DNA of 41,579 nucleotides, taken from NCBI GenBank assembly GCA_017889585.1, contig JAGFZX010000028.1, positions 1 to 41,579 on the forward strand, written 5' to 3'. Below, piece after piece: positions 9,701-17,069 of this stretch. The translations under genes were made by a program, and so were the position numbers. The notes under the pieces were generated by a model. It had not been told where the DNA came from and ran no database searches. It saw only the letters and a program-made list of their open reading frames with translations. Position 1 is the stretch's first letter. Every line of letters starts with the position of its first letter. The DNA is from Bacillota bacterium (GTDB lineage Bacteria > Bacillota > Negativicutes > DSM-13327).

Positions 9701-12700
9701 ACAGCCAGGTCAGCTGATGCCAGTACGGTGGTGGTTTGGGCTACAGTGTTGTTACTGAGGTTAGGGTCATGTTCAATGCCGCTAACACTGGCCATATTGG
9801 TGATAGTCCCAGGTGTGGTTGGCGTAACAATGATGGTTACCGTTGCCGAGTCACTTACGTCCATAGTGTCGATGATACATATTACTTGATTTGCAGAGTG
9901 AAAACAGGTTCCCTTGGTGGATGAGGCTGACACATAGGTGACGCCTGCTGGTAGGGCATCGGTCATGGTCACACCCGATGCGGTTGATGGACCGTTGTTG
10001 GTGACAGCGACCGTGTACGTTAAGTTATTTCCCATGTATACTGGATCAGGTAAATCGGTCTTGGTTACGGCAAGGTCAGCTGAAGCCAGTACGGTGGTGG
10101 TATGGGTTGCGGTATTGTTACTGAGGTTCGGGTCATGTTCAATGCCACTCACGATGGCCGTATTAGTGATAGTCCCAGGCGTAGTTGGCGTAACAATGAT
10201 GGTCACCGTCACCAGTTCACTTACAGCCATAGGGCCAATGGAACAGCTTACTTGGTTTCCAAATTGACCGCAGGTTCCCTTAGTGGATGAGGCTGATACA
10301 AAGGTGACGCCTGCTGGTAGGGTATCGGTCATGGTCACACCTGTTGCCGATGATGGACCGTTATTGGTGACATCGACCGTGTACGTCAGGTTTTCACCCA
10401 CATACACCGGATCAGGTGAATCGGTTTTGGTTACGACCAGGTCAGCCGATGCCAGTACGGTGGTTTCCTGGGCTACCGTATTATTACTGAGGATCGGATC
10501 ATGTTCATTGCCACTCACGATGGCCGTATTGGTGATAGTGCCAGGTGTGGTTGGTGTAACAACGATGGTTATCGTTGCCGATTCACTGACAGCCATAGGG
10601 CCAATTGCGCAGGTTATCTGATCTCCTGAGTGACTGCAGGTTCCCTTAGTGGATGAGGCTGATACATAGGTGACGCCTGTTGGTAGGGTATCGGTCATGG
10701 TCACACCTGTTGCCGATGATGGACCGTTGTTGGTGACAGCGACCGTGTACGTCAGGTTTTCTCCCACGTATACTGGATCAGGTGAATCGGTTTTGGTTAC
10801 GGCCAGGTCAGCCGATGCCAGCACGGTGGTTTCCAGGGTTGCGATGTTGTTAAGGGGGTTCGGATCATGTTCAATGCCGCTGACCATGGCCGTATTGGTG
10901 ATAATCCCAGGTGTGGTCAGCGTAACAATGATGGTGACCGTCACCGGTTCACTGACAGCCATAGGGCCAATTGTGCAGGTTACCTGATCTCCTGAGTGAC
11001 TGCAGGTTCCCTTGGTGGATGAGGCTGACACATAGGTGACGCCTGCTGGTAGGGTATCGGTCATGGTCACACCTGTTGCTGGGGATGGACCGATATTGGA
11101 GACGGCGACCGTATAAGTTAAGTTATTTCCCACGTATAACGGATCAGGTGAATCGGTCTTGGTTACGGCCAGGTCAGCCGAAGCCAGCACAGTGGTTTCC
11201 AGGGTTGCGGTGTTGTTAAGGGAGTTCGGGTCATGTTCAATGCCGCTGACGATGGCCGTATTGGTGATAATCCCAGGTGTGGTCGGCGTAACAATGATGG
11301 TCACCGTTGCCGATTCATTGACAGCCATGGGACCAATTGTGCAGGTTACCTGATCTCCTGAGTGACTGCAGGTTCCCTTAGTGGATGAGGCTGATACATA
11401 GGTGACGCCTGCTGGTAGGGTATCGGTCATGGTCACACCTGTTGCCGGTGATGGCCCGATATTGGAGACAGCGACCGTATACGTTAAGTTATTTCCCACG
11501 TATACTGGATCAGCTGAACCGGTTTTGGTTACGGCCAGGTCAGCCGATGCCTGCACGGTGGTATCCTGGGCTGCGGTGTTGTTACTGATGTCAGGGTCAT
11601 TTTCACTGCCGTAGACCATGACCGAATTGCTGATGGACCCAGGTGTGGTCGGCGTAACAATGATGGTTACCGTTGCCGATTCACTTACGTCCATAGTGTC
11701 GATGATACAGATTACCTGACCTCCAGAGTGACTGCAGGTTCCCTTGGTAGATGAGGCTGATACATAGGTGACACCTGCTGGCAGGACATCGATCATGGTC
11801 ACATTAGATGCGGTTGATGGACCGCTATTGGTGATATCGATCGTGTACGTCAGATTTTCACCCGCGTACACCGGATCAGGTGAATCGATCTTGGTTACGG
11901 CCAGGTCAGCCGAAGCAGCCAGCACGTTGGTGTCCTGGGTTGCGGTGACGGAGGCAGTTTCATTGCAGGAGACGGTGGCCGTATTAGTGATAGTCCCAAC
12001 TGTGGTCGGCGTAACAATGATGGTTACAGTCACCTGTTGATCTACAGCCATAGCGCCGATGGCACAGGTTACCTGATTTCCTGAGTGATTGCAGGTTCCC
12101 TTGGTGGATGAGGCTGACACATAGGTGACGTCTGCTGGTAGGGTATCGGTCATGTTCACAACTGTTGCCGGTTGTGAACCGTTATTGGTGATAGCAATCG
12201 TATAAGTCAGGAGTTCACCCACGTGTACCGGATCAGGTAAATCGGTCTTGGTTACGACGAGAGCAGGCGAATCTCGCACGATAGTGTCCTGAGTTGCGGT
12301 GACCGGGGCAACTATTTCACTGCAGAGGACGGTGGCCGTATTAGTGATAGTCCCAACTGTGGTCGGCCTAACAGTGATGGTTACAGTCACCTGTTCAGCT
12401 GCAGCCATAGTGTCGATGTCACAGTATACATAGGTTCCGTCGTAACTGCAGGTTCCCTTGGTGGATGAGACTGATACATAGGTGACGCCTGCTGGTAGGG
12501 GATCGTCCATGGTCACAAATGTTGCCGATGATGAACCGTTATTGGTGATAGTGATCGTATAAGTTAGGTCTTTACCCACGTATGCCGGATCAGATGAATC
12601 GGTCTTGGTTACGGCGAGATCAGGCACCCCGGCTCGGACTAAAAACTGAGCTCGGTCATCAGTATTTACTAAATCAACATGTTGACCTTGCAAATTTTCC

Positions 12701-12702
12701 AT
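6733..12702 (-). CDS. Giant DUF11-repeat protein, probable structural surface protein
   Basis: A 1989-residue protein. Residues 1-26 are a short polar leader (MENLQGQHVD), with no signal peptide. Residues ~27-1849 are 15 tandem DUF11-like beta-sandwich units of ~122 residues, each starting (A)DLAVTKTDSPDPVYVGENLTYT and containing TNNGPS, DTLPAGVTYVSASSTKGTC and TPTTPGTITNTA. Residues ~1850-1989 are a different, unrecognised C-terminal domain. Every unit has a C-x8-C pair, and Thr/Ser content is very high, making it a plausible acceptor for O-glycans and for disulfide cross-linking. There is no LPXTG motif, S-layer anchor or membrane segment. Start: ATG 12702 has GGAGGA 8 bases upstream; the in-frame upstream codons lack a ribosome site. 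GC content is visibly higher than in its neighbours. A spore-coat or exosporium location is inferred. Confidence 0.85.
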   Translation of the reverse strand: MENLQGQHVDLVNTDDRAQFLVRAGVPDLAVTKTDSSDPAYVGKDLTYTITITNNGSSSATFVTMDDPLPAGVTYVSVSSTKGTCSYDGTYVYCDIDTMAAAEQVTVTITVRPTTVGTITNTATVLCSEIVAPVTATQDTIVRDSPALVVTKTDLPDPVHVGELLTYTIAITNNGSQPATVVNMTDTLPADVTYVSASSTKGTCNHSGNQVTCAIGAMAVDQQVTVTIIVTPTTVGTITNTATVSCNETASVTATQDTNVLAASADLAVTKIDSPDPVYAGENLTYTIDITNSGPSTASNVTMIDVLPAGVTYVSASSTKGTCSHSGGQVICIIDTMDVSESATVTIIVTPTTPGSISNSVMVYGSENDPDISNNTAAQDTTVQASADLAVTKTGSADPVYVGNNLTYTVAVSNIGPSPATGVTMTDTLPAGVTYVSASSTKGTCSHSGDQVTCTIGPMAVNESATVTIIVTPTTPGIITNTAIVSGIEHDPNSLNNTATLETTVLASADLAVTKTDSPDPLYVGNNLTYTVAVSNIGPSPATGVTMTDTLPAGVTYVSASSTKGTCSHSGDQVTCTIGPMAVSEPVTVTIIVTLTTPGIITNTAMVSGIEHDPNPLNNIATLETTVLASADLAVTKTDSPDPVYVGENLTYTVAVTNNGPSSATGVTMTDTLPTGVTYVSASSTKGTCSHSGDQITCAIGPMAVSESATITIVVTPTTPGTITNTAIVSGNEHDPILSNNTVAQETTVLASADLVVTKTDSPDPVYVGENLTYTVDVTNNGPSSATGVTMTDTLPAGVTFVSASSTKGTCGQFGNQVSCSIGPMAVSELVTVTIIVTPTTPGTITNTAIVSGIEHDPNLSNNTATHTTTVLASADLAVTKTDLPDPVYMGNNLTYTVAVTNNGPSTASGVTMTDALPAGVTYVSASSTKGTCFHSANQVICIIDTMDVSDSATVTIIVTPTTPGTITNMASVSGIEHDPNLSNNTVAQTTTVLASADLAVTKTDSPDPVYVGENLTYTVAVTNIGPSSATGVIMTDTLPAGVTYVSASSTKGTCSYSGTQVICAIDPMAVSESATVTIVVTPTTPGTISNTALVGGNEYDPNLSNNTATQNTTVRASADLAVTKTASPAPVYVGENLTYTIVVTNNGPSAASGVSLFDILPANVTFVSASSTKGTCNHSGTQVTCAIGPMAVSELVTATIIVTPTTPGTISNTAYVSGIEHDPNLINNTTTQTTTVLASADLAVTKTDSPDPVYVGENLTYTIDVTNNGTSPATGVTMTDTLPTGVTYVSASSTKGTCSFSGTQVICTIGPMAVSELETVTIIVTPTTPGTITNTANAFGNEHDPILSNNTATQSTTVLASADLAVTKTDSPDPLYVGENLTYTIEVSNNGPSTASGVTMTDTLPAGVTYVSSSSTKGACSHSGTEVICAIGSMAVSELVTVTIIVTPTTSTVITNTASVSGIEYDPNPFNNTAIQDTDVLASADLAVAKNDSPDPVYVGENLTYTVDVYNDGPSPAIGVIMTDTLPAGVTYVSASSTKGTCSHSGDQVTCAIGPMAVNELVTITIIVTPTTPGTISNTADVYGIEHDPNLNNNTVAQETTVLASADLAVTKTDSPDPVYVGENLTYTIDVTNNGPSAASGVTMIDTLPAGVTYVSASSTKGTCSHSGDQVICIIDTMDVVDEVIVTIIVTPTTPGTITNTAVVSGIEHDPNLTNNTATQDTTVLASADLAVTKTDSPDPIHVEENLIYTIEVTNNGPSTASEVFMIDTLPADVTYVSASSTKGTCSYDGTEVVCAIGTMSVSELVTVTIIVTTTIPETITNTAVVQGFEYDPNLTNNTATQDTTVLPGEKLTLTSGIIQNMGMLHDGPYATDTTLFLLNTDPNNSYTVTIDLYDRSWWGTPHPTITNTLTVAPNNFEMLLLRLDFLPVYEIRVSYYHEVQSTCNDESHDLLAVTSFGINNVNYSNILGQTLLQDNFKKLKLPAPIIE
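7156..12624 (-). repeat. 15 tandem 366-bp coding repeats
   Basis: The repeat period is exactly 366 bp where checked: the landmark TGCAGG(T/C)TCCCTT recurs at 7341, 7707, 8073 and 8439. Units in the middle are nearly identical, while the first two (N-terminal, 11.9-12.6 kb) and the last few differ more. This invites unit gain or loss by recombination and makes the unit count prone to assembly error. Confidence 0.93.
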
Positions 12703-12770
12703 TTGGTTATTCCTCCATAAAATTAGTTCTAGGCACACTTATCTTCGGGGAATTTTCCGTGTACTTAGTG

Positions 12771-12799
12771 TATTATATGACCCTATGCCCAATTGAGTT
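12771..12799 (-). promoter_or_regulatory. Candidate sigma-K promoter of the DUF11 gene
   Basis: On the minus strand, A-AC-T (-35 core AC) is followed by a 17-base spacer and CATATAATA, an exact match to the Bacillus sigma-K consensus AC-N16/17-CATANNNTA. The expected transcript would start about 60 bases before the ATG. The same stretch contains TATAAT, so a vegetative promoter is an alternative, but no good TTGACA-like box sits at the right distance. Confidence 0.5.
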
Positions 12800-12917
12800 A
12801 CATAAAAAGGTGGCAGTGTTCATTTAAATGCGAGTAAATGGTGAAAAAAACGATGGTAGCATTCCGATTAGATACGCATATCATGATTGTATGGTTGAGT
12901 AAAAGGGGGATGAGGGT

Positions 12918-13493
12918 ATGAGTGGATATGACGTGTCCAATGGTAATGATTGGAGCCAAATTGAACAAATTACGGGATATTTTACACAAAGTGAGGCACT
13001 TGCCATGCAGTGCCTTGTTAAACAATTATCTCCAAAGTCAACAGTAGTAGAATTAGGATCATTTCAAGGTCGCAGTAGTGTCGTTATCGCTTCAGCGTTA
13101 CCTCCTGACAGTATTTTATATTGCATTGATCACTTTCAAGTGCCAACATTTAATCCTGCTGATGTACTGGCCAGCTTTAAAAACAATATAGATAAATCCC
13201 ATGTTGCTGATCAAATACGCCTGCTAGTAATGGAGACTTGTAAAGCGGCAGAGCATTTTCAACAAGAATCAATTGATTTGCTGTTTATCGATGCATCTCA
13301 TGATTGTGAATCTGTTAAGGCAGATATTTTCCATTGGTATCCCAAACTCAAAACTGGTGGATTTTTAGTCTGTCATGACTACACGTATGCTGATTGGCCA
13401 GGGGTTGCAGAAGCTATCAAAGTATTACAGCTGGAGGGGACACTGATAGGTGGTAGCTTGTGGCTACATAATAAAAATAAGCAGCAATTTTAA
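12918..13493 (+). CDS. Class I SAM-dependent methyltransferase
   Basis: A 191-residue Rossmann methyltransferase. VVELGSFQGRSSV around residue 44 is motif I for S-adenosylmethionine, IDHF follows as the acidic motif II region, and LLFIDASHDCESVKADI plus GGFLVCHDY match the Methyltransf_24-like group often found in glycan clusters. It starts at ATG 12918 after an AGGGGGATGAGGG purine tract. It stands alone on the plus strand between the divergent DUF11 gene and the convergent CgeB-like gene. The substrate is unknown; methylation of a sugar in this island is the likeliest role. Confidence 0.82.
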   Translation: MSGYDVSNGNDWSQIEQITGYFTQSEALAMQCLVKQLSPKSTVVELGSFQGRSSVVIASALPPDSILYCIDHFQVPTFNPADVLASFKNNIDKSHVADQIRLLVMETCKAAEHFQQESIDLLFIDASHDCESVKADIFHWYPKLKTGGFLVCHDYTYADWPGVAEAIKVLQLEGTLIGGSLWLHNKNKQQF

Positions 13494-13517
13494 CAAAAAA
13501 CACATAAGAAAAGACTT

Positions 13518-13549
13518 GGAATCAAGAAAGTGATATACTTTCTGATTCC
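13518..13549. terminator. Hairpin after the methyltransferase gene
   Basis: GGAATCAAGAAAGT pairs with ACTTTCTGATTCC, leaving one bulged A. There is no proper T-run on the plus strand, so it may be a weak terminator or repeat debris. Its right arm matches, inverted, 17 bases beginning at 4902. Confidence 0.45.
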
Positions 13550-13555
13550 GTAAAA

Positions 13556-13586
13556 AATACACCTAGGAATAAATCCCGGGTGCATT
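13556..13586. terminator. Bidirectional terminator between convergent genes
   Basis: AATACACCTAGG pairs imperfectly with CCCGGGTGCATT. A-run on the left and T-run on the right allow it to end the methyltransferase gene (plus) and the CgeB-like gene (minus). Confidence 0.7.
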
Positions 13587-13608
13587 TTTATGTGAATTAC
13601 AGTTATTT

Positions 13609-14562
13609 TTAGGATAGTATTTCTTGTATATAGTCGTATAACTGGTGGGCGCGTGCTTGTGCAGTGGCATGTTGAAGGACATATTGATAACCATTTTCGG
13701 CAAATTCATTTCTTTCTCTTGGTCTTGACAAATAGTAATCAATTTTTTTGATGGAATCATCATAGCCATCTGTAAATACAACACAGTCTTTTAATTCACG
13801 TTCAGCTGAAGGTACTTTGTCGCTGATGAGAAACCCTTTGCAAGCCATGGCTTCAAAGAATCTAAGATTCAGAGCATCCCAATAAATGGAATCTTGTGCA
13901 GTGAAGTTTAAAATTATTTTAGCGCTAGAGTACACAGCAGCAGCTTCTTCACGTGTAATACTACCTTGTGATATTTTTCCGAGAATATCATTATGCGAGA
14001 AGTGATGCCAGGTCGGCTGCCAGTTGCCGAAGAGGCCGAAGTTATACTGCATTGCTGGGTAGATATAACGTATGGTTCGTTCCTCGCCTTTGATGTCATT
14101 GCCAACATAGACCACATCGTATTCATACTTTGGGTTTGGGGCTTGAGGTTTGAAGATGTTGGTATCTGCCGCTAACGGTAAAAAGATGCCAGTAAAACCT
14201 GCTTGCTGGTGAATTTCAAGCAAACGCTGGGAGAAAAAAATGTAGCCATCATAACCTGTTTGCTGCAATTTCCTTAAAACCACATCTGACCCTTCGACAT
14301 AAAAGTTTTGAATATAAAGAATATTTTTTCTGACGGTTGGTATAGGAAGGGTGTCGTTAAAGTGAATCATCACATCAAGTTTGACTGCTGGGTGAAAATC
14401 TGGAGTATAGACTTGAGCAGAGTTAACTCCCTTTATTTGCATTAATTCTCGGCATAAAGACCCAGCATAGAGTTCTTCACCGACAATGTTTCCTGTGAAT
14501 TGCTTGATGCTATCTGACCATTTTAATGAAGAACTCCATTTTGTCAAAAAGCCGATATTCAT
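13609..14562 (-). CDS. CgeB-like glycosyltransferase
   Basis: A 317-residue GT-B protein resembling the CgeB / Glyco_trans_1_2 family. It has YDVVYVGND in the middle, a regulatory-like loop, and the C-terminal nucleotide-sugar half with EAAAVYSSAKIILNF and RFFEAMACKGFLISD. In Bacillus subtilis CgeB is made late in sporulation under sigma-K and is thought to modify the spore surface, which fits this island. I start it at ATG 14562 (MNIGFLTKW) because AGGGAGATGAG precedes it closely. An in-frame start 23 codons upstream has no ribosome site and adds a tail foreign to the family. No signal peptide or membrane segment. Acceptor unknown. Confidence 0.82.
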   Translation of the reverse strand: MNIGFLTKWSSSLKWSDSIKQFTGNIVGEELYAGSLCRELMQIKGVNSAQVYTPDFHPAVKLDVMIHFNDTLPIPTVRKNILYIQNFYVEGSDVVLRKLQQTGYDGYIFFSQRLLEIHQQAGFTGIFLPLAADTNIFKPQAPNPKYEYDVVYVGNDIKGEERTIRYIYPAMQYNFGLFGNWQPTWHHFSHNDILGKISQGSITREEAAAVYSSAKIILNFTAQDSIYWDALNLRFFEAMACKGFLISDKVPSAERELKDCVVFTDGYDDSIKKIDYYLSRPRERNEFAENGYQYVLQHATAQARAHQLYDYIQEILS

Positions 14563-14648
14563 AATCTCATCTCCCTGATTCAGCAAGTTATTTAACAGAA
14601 TGGTATTATTGTCTCCTATTATTTTATTCATTGCTGGGTTTATTCGTG

Positions 14649-14674
14649 ACGACTTAAGATTTATTCATAATGTA
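14649..14674 (+). promoter_or_regulatory. Weak sigma-K-like promoter before the second GT-A gene
   Basis: CATAATGTA at 14666-14674 is an exact CATANNNTA. The nearest useful AC (14649-14650) is 15 bases upstream, one short of the usual 16-17. It would give a leader of about 80 bases to the ATG at 14766. Confidence 0.25.
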
Positions 14675-14765
14675 CTGTATTCCTGATGACACTTTGTATG
14701 TGTTTTTAGAATAATATGCAATATAAGATTGTGTAATCTCATGAGTTTTTTCCGGAGGGATCAGT

Positions 14766-15689
14766 ATGAATGAGTTTCAATTGACGACACCAATTGTTTT
14801 TATAATTTTCAATCGTCCTTCCACAACGCAAAAAGTTTTTGAAGAAATACGTAAGGCTAAGCCGGCAAAACTGATGGTTATTGCCGATGGTCCACGATGG
14901 GATATGGTGGGGGAGGCGAAAAATTGTACTGCAGCCAGAGAGGTTGTTGAACAGGTAGATTGGGATTGCGAAGTGTTGAAAAACTACTCGGATGTAAATT
15001 TAGGTATCGGCAAACGGGTAGCAAGTGGGCTAGATTGGGTGTTTAGTTTAGTGGAAGAAGCTATAATTCTGGAAGATGACTGCCTGCCCCATCAGGACAT
15101 GTTTCGATTTTTCCAAGAAATGCTGGAACTCTATCGTGACGATGCTAGGATTATGGCTATTAGTGGAACTAATTATCAATTTGGCCGCTGCCGCATGGAA
15201 TACAGCTACCATTTTTCCCGTTATGCACAGCAATGGGGGTGGGCAACATGGCGACGGGGATGGAAATACTATGATTTTGAGATGAAATTATGGCCAGAAT
15301 TTCATGAGAACCGGTATTTGTTAGATGTTTTTGGGCATATTACTGCCAGTTATAAGCATGGCCAGCACCATTATCAGTTACTTGAAGGAGTGCGGGACTC
15401 TACATATTGGTATGATAAATTTGAAGCTGCTTATAATGGTGTAACAGATACTTGGTACTATCCCTTCCTGTTCGCCTGTTTAATACAATACGGATTAATT
15501 ATTACTCCCAATGTAAATTTAGTATCTAATATCGGTTTTGGCCCTGAAGCTACTAATTGTACCACAATAACTGAATTGGCCAATGTGCCTGTTATATCCA
15601 TGGAGTTTCCACTGAAGCACCCTCCATTTATTATTCGTGATGTTTGGGCAGATGAGTATCTGCAGTCGATTTTTGTGCAGAGTTGTTAG
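14766..15689 (+). CDS. GT-A glycosyltransferase, paralogue 2 of 3
   Basis: A 307-residue paralogue of the genes at 2646 and 39362. It keeps [33 protein letters not shown], the acidic motif ILEDDCLPH and WGWATWRRGWKYYDFEMKLWPE. The segment after residue ~190 (SYKHGQHHYQLLEGVRDSTYWYDKFEA) differs most from the other two copies and may set acceptor choice. CGGAGGG just upstream positions the ATG. It is monocistronic: a divergent gene lies to the left and convergent rfbH to the right. Soluble. Donor and acceptor unknown. Confidence 0.85.
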   Translation: MNEFQLTTPIVFIIFNRPSTTQKVFEEIRKAKPAKLMVIADGPRWDMVGEAKNCTAAREVVEQVDWDCEVLKNYSDVNLGIGKRVASGLDWVFSLVEEAIILEDDCLPHQDMFRFFQEMLELYRDDARIMAISGTNYQFGRCRMEYSYHFSRYAQQWGWATWRRGWKYYDFEMKLWPEFHENRYLLDVFGHITASYKHGQHHYQLLEGVRDSTYWYDKFEAAYNGVTDTWYYPFLFACLIQYGLIITPNVNLVSNIGFGPEATNCTTITELANVPVISMEFPLKHPPFIIRDVWADEYLQSIFVQSC

Positions 15690-15690
15690 A

Positions 15691-15724
15691 CAAAAAAAGT
15701 ACCCGGAGAGTTTCTCCGGGTACT
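15691..15724 (-). terminator. Terminator of the rfbG-rfbH unit
   Basis: Perfect 12-bp stem AGTACCCGGAGA / TCTCCGGGTACT with a three-base loop. Seven T follow on the minus strand. The rfbH stop codon lies inside the stem. It may also slow plus-strand transcripts from the GT-A gene. Confidence 0.9.
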
Positions 15725-17069
15725 AAAGAGCATATTTTCTTATCATTTCAATCATAAAATGAATCTTTTCTTCAGTCATTCCTGGATATACCCCTAACCA
15801 AAAAGTCTGATTCATAATCATATCCGTATTTCTTAGTTCACCAACAACTCGATATCCTGCTTTAGCTGTCTTCATTTCATTAAAGCAAGGATGTTTTAGT
15901 AGATTCCCAGCAAATAGCATTCTGGTTTGTATACCATTTCCCTCTAAATATGATACAATTTCATCCCGCGTAAAGGGGGCTTTTTTACGTACTGTCAGTA
16001 AAAAACCAAACCAACTAGGCTGAGAATTTGCTGTCGGTTCAGGTAAAATGAATACGTCCTTTAAGTCGTTAAACCCAGTGCGTAGCATCTGCCAGTTTTG
16101 CTTACGTTTCTCAATAAATGCAGGTAATTTTTCTAATTGTGCACAGCCAATCGCAGCCTGCATATCTGTTAATTTTAGATTGTAGCCAAAATGAGAATAG
16201 ACATATTTATGGTCATAACCAACAGGTAGTTCGCCAAATTGCTGCTGGAAGCGATGTTTACAGGTATCATCTTTACCAGAAGAACACCAACAGTCCCGCC
16301 CCCAGTCGCGGAATGATTCTACAATTCTTTTCAGTTGAGTATTGTTGGAGTATACTGCTCCACCTTCTCCCATGGTCATATGATGGGGTGGATAAAAACT
16401 TGATGTTCCTAAATCTCCAATTGTTCCAGTGTATTTCCACTGGTCATTATATAAATACTTTGTACCTAAGGCATCACAGTTATCTTCAATCAGCCATAAA
16501 TGGTGCTGATCACAAAAATCCTTAACCCTTTGTAAATCAAAAGGATTACCCAAGGTATGGGCAAGCATGATAGCCTTGGTTTTTTCTGATAGCGCGGCTT
16601 CCAATTGACTAATGTCAATACTATATGTCGGCAGTGTCACATCCACAAATACAGGAATAGCCCTATATTGAATAATCGGCGCAACTGTTGTGGGAAAAGC
16701 TGCTGCTACGGTAATGACCTCATCACATTGTTTGATTCGTCTCTCACCTAGCTTGTGGGATGTTAAAGCCATGAACGCCAAGAGATTGGCAGAAGACCCT
16801 GAATTGGTCAAAGAACAATGTTCTATCCCTAAAAACTCTGAGAAGTCTTTCTCGAATTTTTCAGCGTATTTGCCAGTCGTAAGCCAGAAATCTAAAGCTG
16901 AATCGATTAAATTGATCATTTCTTGTTCATCAAATATACGGCCACCATAAGGAATAGGCTCACCAGGTCGAAATGGAGTTTCGCTGTTATGTTTTATTTC
17001 ATAATATAAGGCAGCAGAATCAAGAATTTGCTGTTTTAGTTTTTTTTCTAATTGCTCATGGCTAATCAT
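15723..17069 (-). CDS. rfbH: CDP-4-keto-6-deoxy-D-glucose 3-dehydrase (E1)
   Basis: A 448-residue PMP-dependent iron-sulfur dehydrase, known as RfbH/DdhC/E1. It removes the C3 hydroxyl of CDP-4-keto-6-deoxyglucose on the way to CDP-3,6-dideoxyhexoses. The aminotransferase-like fold lacks the catalytic lysine and has histidines instead (SFYPPHHMTMGEGG, H229/H230), the hallmark of this enzyme. Candidate cluster ligands are C198 (EDNCDALG), C260, C262 and C270 (CWC-x7-C), close to the pattern known for E1. It overlaps rfbG by four bases (ATGA), so the two are translationally coupled. The usual partner reductase (E3/DdhD) is not in this window. Confidence 0.95.
   Translation of the reverse strand: MISHEQLEKKLKQQILDSAALYYEIKHNSETPFRPGEPIPYGGRIFDEQEMINLIDSALDFWLTTGKYAEKFEKDFSEFLGIEHCSLTNSGSSANLLAFMALTSHKLGERRIKQCDEVITVAAAFPTTVAPIIQYRAIPVFVDVTLPTYSIDISQLEAALSEKTKAIMLAHTLGNPFDLQRVKDFCDQHHLWLIEDNCDALGTKYLYNDQWKYTGTIGDLGTSSFYPPHHMTMGEGGAVYSNNTQLKRIVESFRDWGRDCWCSSGKDDTCKHRFQQQFGELPVGYDHKYVYSHFGYNLKLTDMQAAIGCAQLEKLPAFIEKRKQNWQMLRTGFNDLKDVFILPEPTANSQPSWFGFLLTVRKKAPFTRDEIVSYLEGNGIQTRMLFAGNLLKHPCFNEMKTAKAGYRVVGELRNTDMIMNQTFWLGVYPGMTEEKIHFMIEMIRKYAL

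Noticed and set aside
7127..12040. Series of plus-strand open frames (64-112 codons) opposite the DUF11 gene
   Set aside because: They recur once per 366-bp repeat in the antisense frame, have no ribosome sites, and follow from the repeat length being a multiple of three.
7156..12624. Regularly spaced repeats as a CRISPR array
   Set aside because: The unit is 366 bp, coding throughout, with no short-repeat/spacer pattern and no cas genes.
16118..16525. Plus-strand 135-codon frame inside rfbH
   Set aside because: Antisense to conserved catalytic segments of rfbH; no independent support.
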